From Roseimaritima sediminicola (GTDB lineage: Bacteria; Planctomycetota; Planctomycetia; Pirellulales; Pirellulaceae), in NCBI RefSeq assembly GCF_009618275.1, contig NZ_WIAD01000003.1, forward strand, positions 124,001 to 188,000: 64,000 bases of DNA, written 5' to 3'. A model generated the notes under the pieces. The model was not told where the DNA came from. It ran no database searches and saw only the letters and a program-made list of their open reading frames with translations. Positions 25,290-34,940 of this stretch are shown here, piece by piece. Every line of letters starts with the position of its first letter. The stretch's first letter is position 1. Position numbers and translations under genes: made by a program.

Positions 25290-25467
25290 CGTGCCGGCAT
25301 GGGAACCACCCTCGGCCTCGACAGCTTCTTCGCCGCGCCGGGCAGGACGTTTGCGGTATCCAGCTTTCTGCTTCCTTGGCGCATCCTTTGCACCGCGGGG
25401 GGCCACCACCAGCCTATGTTGGGCTGGTGTCAAGCGTGTTCTCCCAGCAACAGAAATGGAGCGAAGG

Positions 25468-26298
25468 ATGTTTTATCACGATGGCGGAAAGCTGCAGTAC
25501 CCGGTGCGTGTTGAGAAGCCCAGTCCCATCTTTGCCAAAGCGTTACAGCAAGCAATCGGTGGCATCCAAGGGGAAATCCGCGTGTGCCTACAGTATCTGT
25601 TCCAAGCCTGGGGAGCGCGCGGACCGGTGAAGTACCGCGACATGCTGCTGGAAACCGGCACCGAGGAGATGGCTCATATTGAAATGCTGGCGACGGCCGT
25701 CGCGCTGAATCTGGAAGGGGCTCCGCTGGAACAGGAAGAGGCGGCCAAGGACCCGGTGGTGTACGCAGCGCTCGGTGGCATGAACATTCAACACGTTATC
25801 GGCACGTGCATGGCCGCCATGCCGGTGGACAGTGAAGGAGTGCCTTTCAACTGCAGCCATGTCTATGCCTCGGGAAACACGGCTGCCGATATGTTGGCCA
25901 ACGCAACAGCAGAATCGACCGGTCGCATGCTGGCGGTTCAGCTTTGGAGGATGACCGATGACCCTGGCATGAAGGACATGCTCAGTTACATGATCGCCCG
26001 CGACACCATGCATCAAAACCAATGGATGGCGGCCTGGGAAGAACTCGGCGGACGCGAAAACCATCCGATTCCAAACTCGTTCCCGCAGGAACAAGAAAAC
26101 GAAGATTACAACTACGCCTTCCTGTCCTTCGGCGTCGGCGACGACTTCCAAGTGCCAGAGGGAGCCTGGACCGAAGGTCAATCGTTCGATCACAAAGGAT
26201 CGAACTCGACCGTCCAAATGCGTCCGCTGGGCGACAAACCGCAATTGGGTGCCGCGCCGCCCAAGGCGGCGGTGCAGAAAGCCCAACTGAAGAAGTAG
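25468..26298 (+). CDS. Manganese (non-haem) catalase
   Basis: 276 residues. ATG 25468 is chosen because a GGAG lies 6 bases upstream; ATG 25456 is possible. The protein is a ferritin-like four-helix bundle with dimanganese ligands in the expected order: a glutamate in GGIQGEIRVCLQYLFQAWG, E and H in GTEEMAHIEML, a glutamate in NATAESTGRML, and a histidine in MIARDTMHQNQW. It converts hydrogen peroxide to water and oxygen. The C-terminus (VPEGAWTEGQSFDHKG) matches the family's lid and tail. The following Tat-type small protein gene starts 47 bp downstream on the same strand, suggesting an oxidative-stress unit. Confidence 0.95.
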   Translation: MFYHDGGKLQYPVRVEKPSPIFAKALQQAIGGIQGEIRVCLQYLFQAWGARGPVKYRDMLLETGTEEMAHIEMLATAVALNLEGAPLEQEEAAKDPVVYAALGGMNIQHVIGTCMAAMPVDSEGVPFNCSHVYASGNTAADMLANATAESTGRMLAVQLWRMTDDPGMKDMLSYMIARDTMHQNQWMAAWEELGGRENHPIPNSFPQEQENEDYNYAFLSFGVGDDFQVPEGAWTEGQSFDHKGSNSTVQMRPLGDKPQLGAAPPKAAVQKAQLKK

Positions 26299-26344
26299 TC
26301 ATCCGTGCCATGCATGCAGTTCGAACTAACGAGAGGAACGTGAT

Positions 26345-26776
26345 ATGGAACGTGAAATCAAGCGACGGGACGTCATGGGGTCCATGCTGGGGCTGGGTGC
26401 CGGTGGTCTGGCCGGGGCTGTGATGGCTCAAACCGCCCAGGCCGCCGACCGCGGCGGCGGAGCATCAGTGCCCAGTGAGGGCAGTACACCCAACGTCTAC
26501 TGTGGCGAGTTGCGGCTGAGCCCCGGCGGGACGCGAACGCACCAGTTACGGCAGTTCGTCCGCACCAATGTCTGCGATGGCCACGTGTTGTGCACGCTGA
26601 CCGAACAGGATCCCAATAATCCGGCTATCACCGCAGTGTTCGCTGCGGCGGCTCGGCGGGATGGTGTTTGGGGCGCGGAGATCACCGTGCATTTACTGGC
26701 ACCGCCCCGCGGGGATGTACAGTTGAGCCTCTTGCACATCGGCGCCGCTGCCCCCGCGCGTTCCGCGATCGGCTAG
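26345..26776 (+). CDS. Small Tat-type exported protein, unknown
   Basis: 143 residues with a good ribosome site (GAGAGGAA about 6 bases before ATG). The N-terminus has a twin arginine (EIKRRDVMGSMLGLGAGGLA) followed by a hydrophobic Gly/Ala segment and a possible AQAADR cleavage, so Tat export in a folded state is likely. The mature part is about 105 residues and predicted beta-rich (HQLRQFVRTNVCDGHVLCTL, VWGAEITVHLLAPP). I do not recognise a family. It sits 47 bp behind manganese catalase and 60 bp ahead of a serine hydrolase, all on the plus strand. Confidence 0.75.
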   Translation: MEREIKRRDVMGSMLGLGAGGLAGAVMAQTAQAADRGGGASVPSEGSTPNVYCGELRLSPGGTRTHQLRQFVRTNVCDGHVLCTLTEQDPNNPAITAVFAAAARRDGVWGAEITVHLLAPPRGDVQLSLLHIGAAAPARSAIG

Positions 26777-26835
26777 ACTGTAGCGATCTGGGAATGCGGT
26801 GAGGTAATTGCGGAATCATTGCGTCTGAAAGGCAA

Positions 26836-28056
26836 ATGAGCGGATCACGACGGTCTTTTTTATCGGTGGCGGCTGGTTGTCTGGCCGTGCCGATGTGCTG
26901 CCATGGGCACGAAGAGGGTTTGTCAAAAGCGAGTTCGGCGCCGCGGCTGCCCAGTGTCGATCACTTGCTGAACCGCTTTATGGAGTCGCACAACGTTCTT
27001 GGTGCAGCGGTCGCGGTCGCGCGGCGAGGTCGTCTGGTTCATGCCGCCGGCTACGGCAGGACCAGCGAGGCGGGCGGACGGCCGGTCGTCGCCACCGACC
27101 GCTTTCGCATCGCCAGCGTCTCCAAACCGGTCACGGCGATCGCGATCCTTCGGCTGTGGCAAGAGGATCGCTTACGGCTGGACGACGCGGTGGCCGACAT
27201 TCTGGAACTGGAGCCGGTAGACCCTCGGTTTCGTTCGATCACGGTCGAGCACCTTTTGCATCACACCGCCGGCTTTGATTCGGCGAAGAGTCTCGACCCG
27301 ATGTTCGCGGACGTCCGCATCGCCGGCGAACAGAATGTTCCGCTGCCCATCGACCAGCCGACCATCGTTCGTTTTATGTTGCGGCAGCCCTTGGATTTCG
27401 CCCCCGGCACCCGCTATGCCTATTCCAATTTCGGCTACCTGCTGTTGGGTCAGGTCATCCAACGGGTCACGGACATGGCTTACGACGATTATGTTCGGCA
27501 ACACATCCTGGCTCCGCTGGGCATCGAGTCGATGCAGCTGGGGCGAACCGCCCGGGAACACGCCGCTCGGGACGAGGTGCGTTATCTGGCGGATCACCCC
27601 GAGCGGCGTTATCCATCGGTGCTGAGTCCCCGGCGGCAACAGGTGCAAGGTCCTTACGGCAACTTTCATCTGGAGCCGATGGCGGCGCACGGCGGCTGGA
27701 TCGCCTCGGCACCCGATCTGGTACGCTTGGCGACCGCGTTAGAGGGCCACTCGCCAACCGAACTGCTTTCGCCCGCGGCGCTCGAGCGGTTGCGGCGACG
27801 GCCGGCCTGCAGCCGCGAGGGCCAACCTGTGTACTATGGCGCCGGAGTGCAAGTACGCGTTGTGGCACCGGGCACCTACAATCTGTGGCATAACGGATCC
27901 TTGGATGGCACCAACAGCCTGTGGGTCCTTCGGCATGACGACATGGCGTGGACGGTCCTGTTCAACCAACGCTACGGGCGAAATCGCAAACCGTTGTCCG
28001 GCTTGATCGACGGGCCCCTGCACGGGGCTGTGGATCAAGCTGCCGTGGCGAACTGA
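26836..28056 (+). CDS. Class C beta-lactamase-like serine hydrolase
   Basis: 406 residues. An N-terminal export signal is likely (SRRSFLSVAAGCLAVPMC, with a twin arginine before the hydrophobic run). Catalytic motifs of the beta-lactamase/penicillin-binding fold are present: SVSK (RIASVSKPVTAI, nucleophile serine), YSN (YAYSNFGYLL) and HNG (NLWHNGSLDG) in place of KTG. This set is typical of class C-like esterases and D-aminopeptidases as well as AmpC, so antibiotic hydrolysis should not be assumed. It is probably periplasmic. It follows the Tat-type small protein gene on the same strand. Confidence 0.92.
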   Translation: MSGSRRSFLSVAAGCLAVPMCCHGHEEGLSKASSAPRLPSVDHLLNRFMESHNVLGAAVAVARRGRLVHAAGYGRTSEAGGRPVVATDRFRIASVSKPVTAIAILRLWQEDRLRLDDAVADILELEPVDPRFRSITVEHLLHHTAGFDSAKSLDPMFADVRIAGEQNVPLPIDQPTIVRFMLRQPLDFAPGTRYAYSNFGYLLLGQVIQRVTDMAYDDYVRQHILAPLGIESMQLGRTAREHAARDEVRYLADHPERRYPSVLSPRRQQVQGPYGNFHLEPMAAHGGWIASAPDLVRLATALEGHSPTELLSPAALERLRRRPACSREGQPVYYGAGVQVRVVAPGTYNLWHNGSLDGTNSLWVLRHDDMAWTVLFNQRYGRNRKPLSGLIDGPLHGAVDQAAVAN

Positions 28057-28099
28057 GCAGATCGGCAGGAGTCTTTCGGCAACCCTCTTGCCGGGATCA

Positions 28100-28129
28100 A
28101 GCCCCCGACTCTCTCGACGAGAGCGGGCT
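28100..28129. repeat. Intergenic hairpin (AGCCC...GGGCT with CTCTCG/CGAGAG inner stem)
   Basis: An outer 5-bp and an inner 6-bp stem enclose a one-base loop region, 44 bp after the serine hydrolase stop. No T-run follows, so it is a structured repeat or weak terminator rather than a classic intrinsic terminator. Confidence 0.5.
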
Positions 28130-28205
28130 ACTTAAACACGCTGTGCGACGTGCACACATTAATTCGATTCACAACGTTCTCCCTGAGATTGCGGCCTGCC
28201 TGCTG

Positions 28206-29723
28206 ATGACGCATTACGATGTCGCGATTGTCGGGTCGGGTTACGCAGGGGCCACGCTGGGCTGGATCTTGGCCGCCCAAGGACGCTCCGTACTGTTGAT
28301 CGATCGTGCGGCGCACCCGCGCTTCGCGATCGGCGAATCTTCGACACCGCTGGCGGACCTGATCCTCGACCGCCTGGCCGATCGCTACGGCTTGCCCGGC
28401 CTGGGCTCTTTGGCTCGCTACGGTCGCTGGAAACGGGATCTATCGCAGCTGGAGTGCGGCCTGAAACGAGGCTTCAGTTATTTCCAGCACGCTTCTGGCC
28501 GTCCCTATCACGATACCGCCGATCACCGGCGGAGCTTGCTGGTAACGGCAAGCGCTGACACCACGCTAGCCGATACGCACTGGTTGCGAGCAGACGTCGA
28601 CCATTATCTGACGCAGGGGGCATCAGCCGCCGGCGCGGATCTTTGCGAACACACACACGTCCAGTCAGCCGTATGGGACCAGCATTGGCGGATCAAGCTG
28701 CGGGACGCCACGGCGACAGCTTCCGCGGCGACCAAGAACGTCACAGCGGGCTTCTTAGTCGACGCCACCGGCAGCAGCGGGTTCGCAAACCGGTTCCTGG
28801 GAACGCGCGACGTCACCGCTCGTTTGCAAACCCGAACGGCGGCCGTCTATGGCCACTTCGACGGCGTCGGTTCATGGTCGCAAGCCTTGAAACAACAGGG
28901 TTTCGGCACCGCCGACGATCCCTTTGATGCAGACCATGCCGCCCAGCATCATCTGCTGGAGGATGGATGGGTGTGGATGTTGCGTTTCGACGGTGGCCGA
29001 ACCAGCGTGGGACGCGTATTCGCGTCCGACGCCGCCCCCCGACCGTGCCCCTGGCGAGCGATCGCGGACCGCGATACCGCGCCCGGCGAGCCGGCGGTCG
29101 ACGCCTTGGGACTGCGGGCGTACCCGAGTCTGGCAGCGGTCCTGGAAGACGCTCGGCACGTCGCGCCTGGCTCGGGCGTCGTCTGCCAACCTCGCCTGCA
29201 ACAAGCACAAACACCCGTCGTTGGCCCCGCCTGGGCCCTACTGCCCACGGCGGCCGCCACGATCGATCCGCTTCATAGCACCGGCATCGCGCACGGTTTG
29301 TGGGGCGTTGAGCAATTGGCCGGCATCCTCTTGGATTCGCCGGCCGGCTCTCCGCGGCGGCTGGCTCGGTACGCGGAAATGCTGGAGCGGGAGATCGATT
29401 GGCTGGACCGCATCGTCGCCGTTTCGTATGCGAACCTGGGGTGTTTTTCTCGCTTTGCCATCTCCACGATGCTGTACTTTATCGCTGCGATCGATTGTGA
29501 AGAGCGTTACGGGGCGGGCGAATCGGTCTCGGCCCTGTGGTCGGTGGACCGTCCGGAATTGATGGCCGCAATCGATGACTGTACGGCGTGGCTGCAACCG
29601 CCGGGCGGCTCGCTCGAACAACTGGCCCGGCGCGTCCGAGCGCGGCTGCAGCCGTGGAATACGGCGGGTTTGCTGGACGCATCGGCAAAGAATCGTTATC
29701 GCTATACTGCAGCACCGAAGTAG
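28206..29723 (+). CDS. Halogenase-like FAD-dependent oxidoreductase
   Basis: 505 residues from ATG 28206. The N-terminus is a FAD-binding Rossmann fold (YDVAIVGSGYAGATLGWILA, GxGxxG) with a following LLIDRAAHPRFAIGESSTP. GESSTP resembles the GEST(I/T)P lysine-loop region of flavin-dependent halogenases. However, the halogenase WxWxIP motif is replaced by GWVWMLRF, so chlorination is doubtful, and the protein may be a monooxygenase or reductase of the same superfamily. The C-terminal half is alpha-helical (LARYAEMLEREIDWLDRIV). No signal peptide is seen. It precedes polX by 34 bp on the same strand, and the two have no obvious functional link. Confidence 0.85.
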   Translation: MTHYDVAIVGSGYAGATLGWILAAQGRSVLLIDRAAHPRFAIGESSTPLADLILDRLADRYGLPGLGSLARYGRWKRDLSQLECGLKRGFSYFQHASGRPYHDTADHRRSLLVTASADTTLADTHWLRADVDHYLTQGASAAGADLCEHTHVQSAVWDQHWRIKLRDATATASAATKNVTAGFLVDATGSSGFANRFLGTRDVTARLQTRTAAVYGHFDGVGSWSQALKQQGFGTADDPFDADHAAQHHLLEDGWVWMLRFDGGRTSVGRVFASDAAPRPCPWRAIADRDTAPGEPAVDALGLRAYPSLAAVLEDARHVAPGSGVVCQPRLQQAQTPVVGPAWALLPTAAATIDPLHSTGIAHGLWGVEQLAGILLDSPAGSPRRLARYAEMLEREIDWLDRIVAVSYANLGCFSRFAISTMLYFIAAIDCEERYGAGESVSALWSVDRPELMAAIDDCTAWLQPPGGSLEQLARRVRARLQPWNTAGLLDASAKNRYRYTAAPK

Positions 29724-29757
29724 TCGCTTGCTCACCAACACCGCCTCCTGCCGACTT

Positions 29758-31479
29758 ATGAACAACGCAAAGATCGCCGACGTATTCGACGAACTGGCCG
29801 ACCTGCTGGAACTGAAGGGCGAAAACCCGTTCCGGATCCGTGCTTATCGCAACGGCGCCAAGGCCGTCCGCGAACTGGACGAATCGATCGCCTCGATCCT
29901 GGCCGACTCGTCCCGCAAATTGGAAGATGTCCCGGGTATCGGCAAGACGATGGCCGAAAAGTCACAGGTGCTGCTGGATACCGGCAGCCTCCCGCAACTG
30001 GAAGACCTGCGCGAAGCCTACCCCGCCGGCGTGCTGCAGATGGTTCGAGTACCGGGCCTGGGCGCCAAGAAAGCGGCTGCGCTGCATCGCGAACTGGGGG
30101 TCGAAACCCTGGACCAATTACGCGATGCCTGTAACCGCCAGCAGGTGCGGAAGTTGAAAGGTTTCGGTGCCAAAACCGAACAGACGATTCTGGAAGGACT
30201 GGAAATCGCGCAAGCCGCAAACGAACGCCTGCGATGGGTCGAAGCCGACCGGATCGTGCATGCCTTGCTGGAACACATGCAGGCCTTGACCGGACTCGAA
30301 CAGATCCAACCGGCGGGCAGCTACCGCCGCGGCCGAGAGACGGTCGGGGACGTGGACCTGTTGGTCGTCGCTCAGGATCGCACCGCCGCGATGGATCACT
30401 TCGAAGCGTTTCCTGGGCGAGCCGATACGATCGCTCGCGGCGATACCAAGGTTTCGATTCGCGTCGGCGAATCGTTTCAGGTGGACATGCGAGTGGTCGA
30501 AGCGGAGCAGTTCGGCGCGGCCCTGCAGTACTTTACCGGATCCAAAGAACACAATGTACGCCTCCGAGGAATCGCCAAGAAACGCGGCTTGAAGATCAAC
30601 GAGTACGGCGTGTTCAAAGACGACGACGAGGCGTCGATCGCGGGCAAGACGGAAGCCGAAGTCTATGAAGTGCTGGGGATGCCGTGTTTTCCGCCGGAGA
30701 TCCGCGAAGATCGTTTTGAGTTCGGCTGGGCCGAATCCGGAACGTTGCCGGAGTTGATTTCGATCGATCAGATCCGGGGTGACCTGCACATGCACACCAC
30801 GGCCACCGATGGCCAAGCGACGATTCGTGAAATGGCCGACGCCGCCATCGAACGAGGACTGGGTTACATCGCCATCACCGACCACTCCAAACGTGTGGCC
30901 ATGGCCGGTGGCCTGGACGCGGAGGCCCTGCGTGAGCAGTGGAAGATGATCGACCAGATCCGGCCGGAATACGAAGGTCGACTGCAAATCCTGAAAGGGA
31001 TCGAATGCGACATCCTGGAAAACGGCGAGATGGACCTGGACGAAGCGGTCCTGATGGAGGGCGACTGGATCATCGCCAGCGTCCACTACGGCCAGAAACA
31101 GTCACGCCAACAGCTGACCGATCGCATCTGCGGCGCCCTAGAGCATCCGGCCGTCAGCATCGTTGCCCACCCCACGGGCCGGCTGATCAACCGACGAGCG
31201 GCTTATGACGTGGATATCGAAGCGGTGGTGCAAGCGGCGGCCCAGCACGGCAAGTGCCTGGAACTAAATGCCAACCCAGCGCGTTTGGATTTGAACGACC
31301 TGCACCTGATGCTGGCCAAACGTCACGGCGTCCCGATCGTGATCAGCACCGACGCTCATTCGACCGAAGGACTGGACGTCATGCGGCACGGGATCCAACA
31401 AGCCCGCCGCGGCGGGCTGACAGCCGCCGACGTGGCGAACACCCGAGCGTGGGCAGAGATGGATCCACGCGGCCGCTAG
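29758..31479 (+). CDS. polX: Family X DNA polymerase with PHP domain (PolX)
   Basis: 573 residues, the normal bacterial PolX length. The N-terminal 8-kDa and helix-hairpin-helix parts contain [12 protein letters not shown] and [13 protein letters not shown]. The nucleotidyltransferase site has [17 protein letters not shown], with two metal-binding aspartates, and a third in FQVDMRVVE. The C-terminal PHP domain (about residues 340-573) carries [29 protein letters not shown] and STDAHS metal ligands and gives the 3'-5' exonuclease/AP endonuclease activity. It is a base-excision and gap-filling repair enzyme. The gene ends 20 bp from the convergent SHD1 gene. Confidence 0.96.
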   Translation: MNNAKIADVFDELADLLELKGENPFRIRAYRNGAKAVRELDESIASILADSSRKLEDVPGIGKTMAEKSQVLLDTGSLPQLEDLREAYPAGVLQMVRVPGLGAKKAAALHRELGVETLDQLRDACNRQQVRKLKGFGAKTEQTILEGLEIAQAANERLRWVEADRIVHALLEHMQALTGLEQIQPAGSYRRGRETVGDVDLLVVAQDRTAAMDHFEAFPGRADTIARGDTKVSIRVGESFQVDMRVVEAEQFGAALQYFTGSKEHNVRLRGIAKKRGLKINEYGVFKDDDEASIAGKTEAEVYEVLGMPCFPPEIREDRFEFGWAESGTLPELISIDQIRGDLHMHTTATDGQATIREMADAAIERGLGYIAITDHSKRVAMAGGLDAEALREQWKMIDQIRPEYEGRLQILKGIECDILENGEMDLDEAVLMEGDWIIASVHYGQKQSRQQLTDRICGALEHPAVSIVAHPTGRLINRRAAYDVDIEAVVQAAAQHGKCLELNANPARLDLNDLHLMLAKRHGVPIVISTDAHSTEGLDVMRHGIQQARRGGLTAADVANTRAWAEMDPRGR

Positions 31480-31499
31480 AGTTGTCTCCGTCGTGATAT

Positions 31500-32693
31500 T
31501 TACTGCGGGAATACCGGTTCGGCGTTGTCGCCGGTCGCTTCCGACTCGATCGCTTCGACCTCGACCTGCATGTCGCCCATCATGCCGGCGACCGTCTGGG
31601 CCAGCGAGTCGATTACCTGGTCGAATTCCGCTTGCGTTTTGGCACTCAACAACGCGTTGACCGGCGCGCCGACCATCATCAAACCCAGCTGCATCTGCAT
31701 CATATTCTGTTGCCCTTCGGGCGTTTTCATCTGCGCGATCTGGGCACGCTGTTCCGCGATCGTTTCGTCCCACTCGGCGACCATATCGGCTGGCAACCAA
31801 CGGTTGTCGACTTTGACGAATTTCTGTTCGGTGGTTTCGTCGCCAAAGGTGATTCGAAACGTCGCTTCCTGGTCGGACTCGTCCAGCGTTTCGATCGTCG
31901 GGGTCTCGGCCACCTGTCCGAAGGGGCTCTGCGGAACCGAGCTGGCATTCTCGGCCAGCTTCATAAACGCCTCGCGGATGTCCCGCGCGTCCTGGGCAAT
32001 GAACTGGTCGACATCCAATTGCTTCATCGCGTCTTGATCGGTCAATCGACTGTTGACGATCGCAGCGAGCAGACCGGCCGCTGCGTCCCAAGCCGCCTGG
32101 GCGTCTTCCTCGCCGCCCAACAGCGGTCCCAGCTGGGGGTTTTGGAAGAACATCTCTCGTTTGGTCTGAACCAGTTCGGCAGCGTTCTTCAGCAAGCCCA
32201 CGACACCGTTCCAGGTTGCCGCTGGGATCGCGTCGGCTTGCATCCGAAGGTTCTGCTGGACGTCGGCCTGATAGCGCGGCGGCAGCGCATCCCAGAGCGT
32301 GGGAAGATGAAAGCGTGCCATTGCCTGGGTCAGTACCCGCGCGGTTTCACGAGCCGTCGGTTCGGGTCCCAGCAGACTTTGCGGCGAGTCCCCGGCGCCG
32401 GCCGCGAGGTCGCCGGCCGGCGGGCTCTGGGGGTTGTTGCCCGACGGCTGCGAAGCCTCGTACAAGCGTTTGGCCTGGGCGACGCTCTCGGCGTTCAATC
32501 GCTGCAGCGGAACGGCGATCACACTGCCGTCGTCTTTCTTCAGGTACAGCAGGCCACGTTCGACGCGTTCAAACGACGCTTCGATCTGAAACTTGCCGGT
32601 ACTGTCGGTCCAGGTTTCCGCCGAAACCGCGGGCACGATCCCCAGTCCGGAGGTCAACAGAATAACAAGCGTAGCGAGCGATAAACGAGACAT
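31500..32693 (-). CDS. Secreted SHD1-domain protein, unknown
   Basis: 397 residues. A signal peptide (LATLVILLTSGLGIVPAVSA) is followed by an SHD1-type small beta domain at about 26-80 (TWTDSTGKFQIEASFERVER, GSVIAVPLQRLNAES). This domain is typical of planctomycete exported proteins. The remaining ~300 residues are helical and acidic, and the C-terminus is Met/Gln-rich (QQNMMQMQLGLMMVGAP). No enzyme motif is seen. It follows rpoN by 34 bp on the same strand and may be the last gene of the dnaX-ybaB-recR-rpoN run, though its role is probably unrelated. Confidence 0.82.
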   Translation of the reverse strand: MSRLSLATLVILLTSGLGIVPAVSAETWTDSTGKFQIEASFERVERGLLYLKKDDGSVIAVPLQRLNAESVAQAKRLYEASQPSGNNPQSPPAGDLAAGAGDSPQSLLGPEPTARETARVLTQAMARFHLPTLWDALPPRYQADVQQNLRMQADAIPAATWNGVVGLLKNAAELVQTKREMFFQNPQLGPLLGGEEDAQAAWDAAAGLLAAIVNSRLTDQDAMKQLDVDQFIAQDARDIREAFMKLAENASSVPQSPFGQVAETPTIETLDESDQEATFRITFGDETTEQKFVKVDNRWLPADMVAEWDETIAEQRAQIAQMKTPEGQQNMMQMQLGLMMVGAPVNALLSAKTQAEFDQVIDSLAQTVAGMMGDMQVEVEAIESEATGDNAEPVFPQ

Positions 32694-32727
32694 AGCGGTT
32701 TCACCGTTGGAGAGCTGAGACGTTGAA

Positions 32728-34227
32728 CTATTTCTTAACCAGCGACCAATCGCGTCGCTGGCGACTGGACGGAATGCCCATTTTCTTACGGTACTTGGTC
32801 ACGGTCCGTCGCGCGACGGTCATCCCGACTTTCTTCAACTCGTCGACCAAGTCCTCGTCGCTGTGGGGGCTGCTCTTGTCTTCCTTGTCGATCAACTCCT
32901 GCAGCTTCAACCGGATCGTATCCCAGGCAACATCTTCGCCGTCACCGGTTTGGGTGCCGCCGACGAAGAAGCGTTTCATGGGCAGGATTCCCCGCGGGGT
33001 CTGCATCCATTTATCATCGACCGCTCGGCTGACCGTGGTGACGTGCACGCCGACGCGGTCGGCAATCTGCTGCATCTTCAGCGGCTCGATCGCTTCGGGA
33101 CCTTCGTCCAGAAACCGGGCCTGATGTTCGACGATGGCCTGCGCCACTTTGGTCAGGGTGCTGCGTCGTTGTTCGATCGAATCGATCAACCACTGGGCGC
33201 CGTTGATCTTCTTTTTGATGAATTCGCGTTCTTCGTCGGTGCTGGTCGGATCCTGCAACCGGGTTCGGTAGTACTCGCTGATGTACAGCCGCGGCACGCG
33301 ATCGTCATCGAGGGTGACTTTGTACTTGCCGTTTTCGTCTTGCTCGACGATCACGTCCGGGGTCACGGTGGGCACGTACGTTTTGGTAAACGCGTTGCCG
33401 GGTTTGGGATTCAGTTTGTGCATCGCATCGCGGGCGGCCTGGATCGTTTCGATACTGAACCCGGTTTTTCGCTGGATCGCGGGCATTCGGTTTTCGGCCA
33501 GATCCTGCAGGTGATGACTGATCAGGGTTTTCATTTCGTCGTACAGCGGCACATCGCCGGTCAACTGCAACAGCAAGCACTCGCGGAGGTCGCGGGCCGC
33601 GATGCCGACCGGTTCGAGCGACTGGACGACCGCCAAGGCTTCCTTGGCAATCTCCAGATCCTCTTTGCTGTGGTTCGACGGCAGCAGATCGCCCAGCGGC
33701 ATCCGCAGGTAACCGCCATCGCGGGCATCCAGCGTACTGATGATCCGTTCGGCCATCGCCTCGACCCGATCATCGATGTCCATTTCGGACAACTGATGCA
33801 GCAGGTAATCGTTCAACGACTCGGGACGGGTTTCCGTATTGGCCATCAGATCGTGACGGCGATCGGCTTCCTCCTGCATGCGGTTGGCCGAGCGGCGGAA
33901 CGAATCGTCGAACGTATTGGGCAGTTCGCTGTCCATGTTCAGCAAACGTTCGAAGTCGTCCTTGTTGTCGTGGTCGTTGTCGACGACCAGCTCTTTCTCG
34001 GTCTCCGCTCGCGTATCCTTCGAGGGCACCTCCGACTCGTCGCTTTCGTCGGGAGCCAGCGGATCGGTTTCGGATTGTTCCAGCAAAGGGTTTTCGTTCA
34101 TCTCTCGCTCGATGCGTTCCTGCAGTGCCAGCACGGGCAACTGCAGGATCTCCATCGATTGAATCATACGCGGGGCAATTTTCTGAACTTGCAACTGCCT
34201 GGCATCAAGGCCCATCGACATGCGCAT
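32728..34227 (-). CDS. rpoN: RNA polymerase sigma-54 factor RpoN
   Basis: 499 residues from ATG 34225-34227 with GGAG 9 bases upstream. An in-frame TTG at 34257 is rejected. Region I is QLQVQKIAPRMIQSMEILQL, rich in Gln and Leu, which contacts activators and silences the enzyme. Region II is acidic (DESDESE, DNDHDNKDD). The core-binding and HTH regions follow, and the C-terminal RpoN box is ARRTVTKYRKKMGIPSS (consensus ARRTVAKYRE), which reads the -24 element. The gene follows recR by 104 bp on the same strand, which is not its usual neighbourhood. No sigma-54 activator (AAA+) gene is in the window. Confidence 0.97.
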   Translation of the reverse strand: MRMSMGLDARQLQVQKIAPRMIQSMEILQLPVLALQERIEREMNENPLLEQSETDPLAPDESDESEVPSKDTRAETEKELVVDNDHDNKDDFERLLNMDSELPNTFDDSFRRSANRMQEEADRRHDLMANTETRPESLNDYLLHQLSEMDIDDRVEAMAERIISTLDARDGGYLRMPLGDLLPSNHSKEDLEIAKEALAVVQSLEPVGIAARDLRECLLLQLTGDVPLYDEMKTLISHHLQDLAENRMPAIQRKTGFSIETIQAARDAMHKLNPKPGNAFTKTYVPTVTPDVIVEQDENGKYKVTLDDDRVPRLYISEYYRTRLQDPTSTDEEREFIKKKINGAQWLIDSIEQRRSTLTKVAQAIVEHQARFLDEGPEAIEPLKMQQIADRVGVHVTTVSRAVDDKWMQTPRGILPMKRFFVGGTQTGDGEDVAWDTIRLKLQELIDKEDKSSPHSDEDLVDELKKVGMTVARRTVTKYRKKMGIPSSRQRRDWSLVKK

Positions 34228-34331
34228 CAGAGGGTACTCCACTGGAGGTGTTTTCAAGGAATATTTCGTCTCAGCCTGGCCTGGACCTGCGACAGCGATC
34301 TGCCGTGCCCCGAGCCACCCCTGCCGAAGGT

Positions 34332-34934
34332 TTACAGTTTCTGGCGTCCGGTCAGGGCATCTGCCAGGATTTCTTTGTTGGCGTATTCCAACACGCTGCC
34401 GGCGGTGATGCCACGCGCCAACCGCGTCACGTTCACCGGAAATTCAGCCAGCAGGTTCGAGATGAACAACGACGTCCCATCGCCCTCGAGCGTTGGATTG
34501 GTCGCCATGATCACCTCCTCAAAATTCCCCGTCCGGACCCGATCGACCAGCGGATCGATGGTCAATTGGTCCGGACCAATTCCGTCGAGCGGAGCGATCC
34601 GCCCCAGCAGTACATGATACAGGCCGCGGTACACGCCGGCCTGTTCCAAAGACATTAAATCACGCGGCTGTTCGACGATGCACAGCCGCGTCGTGTCCCG
34701 CTGGGGGTCGGAGCAGATATTGCATCGCTCGCCCTCGGACAGGTTGTAACAAATACTGCAGTAATGAACGTTCTCGCGAACGCGCGTGATCGCGTCGGCC
34801 AACTGCAGTGCCTCGGCCTTGGGGACCCGCAACAGATGGTACGCCAGTCGTTCGGCGCTCTTGCGACCGATGCCGGGCAGACGGCCCAGTTGCTGGACCA
34901 AATCGTCGACCGATCCGGATTCTGATGACAACAC
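34332..34934 (-). CDS. recR: Recombination mediator RecR
   Basis: 200 residues, the standard length. An N-terminal helix-hairpin-helix (LGRLPGIGRKSAERLAYHLL) precedes the zinc finger CSICYNLSEGERCNIC and the Toprim domain (LCIVEQPRDLMSLEQAG). The C-terminal Walker-B-like region is ATNPTLEGDGT. RecR forms a clamp with RecO for RecFOR-dependent loading of RecA at gaps. Translation starts at GTG 34932-34934. It lies 6 bp after ybaB and is part of the conserved dnaX-ybaB-recR operon. Confidence 0.98.
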   Translation of the reverse strand: MLSSESGSVDDLVQQLGRLPGIGRKSAERLAYHLLRVPKAEALQLADAITRVRENVHYCSICYNLSEGERCNICSDPQRDTTRLCIVEQPRDLMSLEQAGVYRGLYHVLLGRIAPLDGIGPDQLTIDPLVDRVRTGNFEEVIMATNPTLEGDGTSLFISNLLAEFPVNVTRLARGITAGSVLEYANKEILADALTGRQKL

Positions 34935-34940
34935 CGCTGG

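Noticed and set aside
26836-28056. Calling the serine hydrolase an antibiotic-resistance beta-lactamase
   Set aside because: The SxxK/YxN/HxG set is shared with esterases and peptidases, and nothing specific to AmpC resistance is seen.
28206-29723. Calling the flavoprotein a tryptophan halogenase
   Set aside because: The WxWxIP signature is missing, so halogenation is not supported; kept as halogenase-like.
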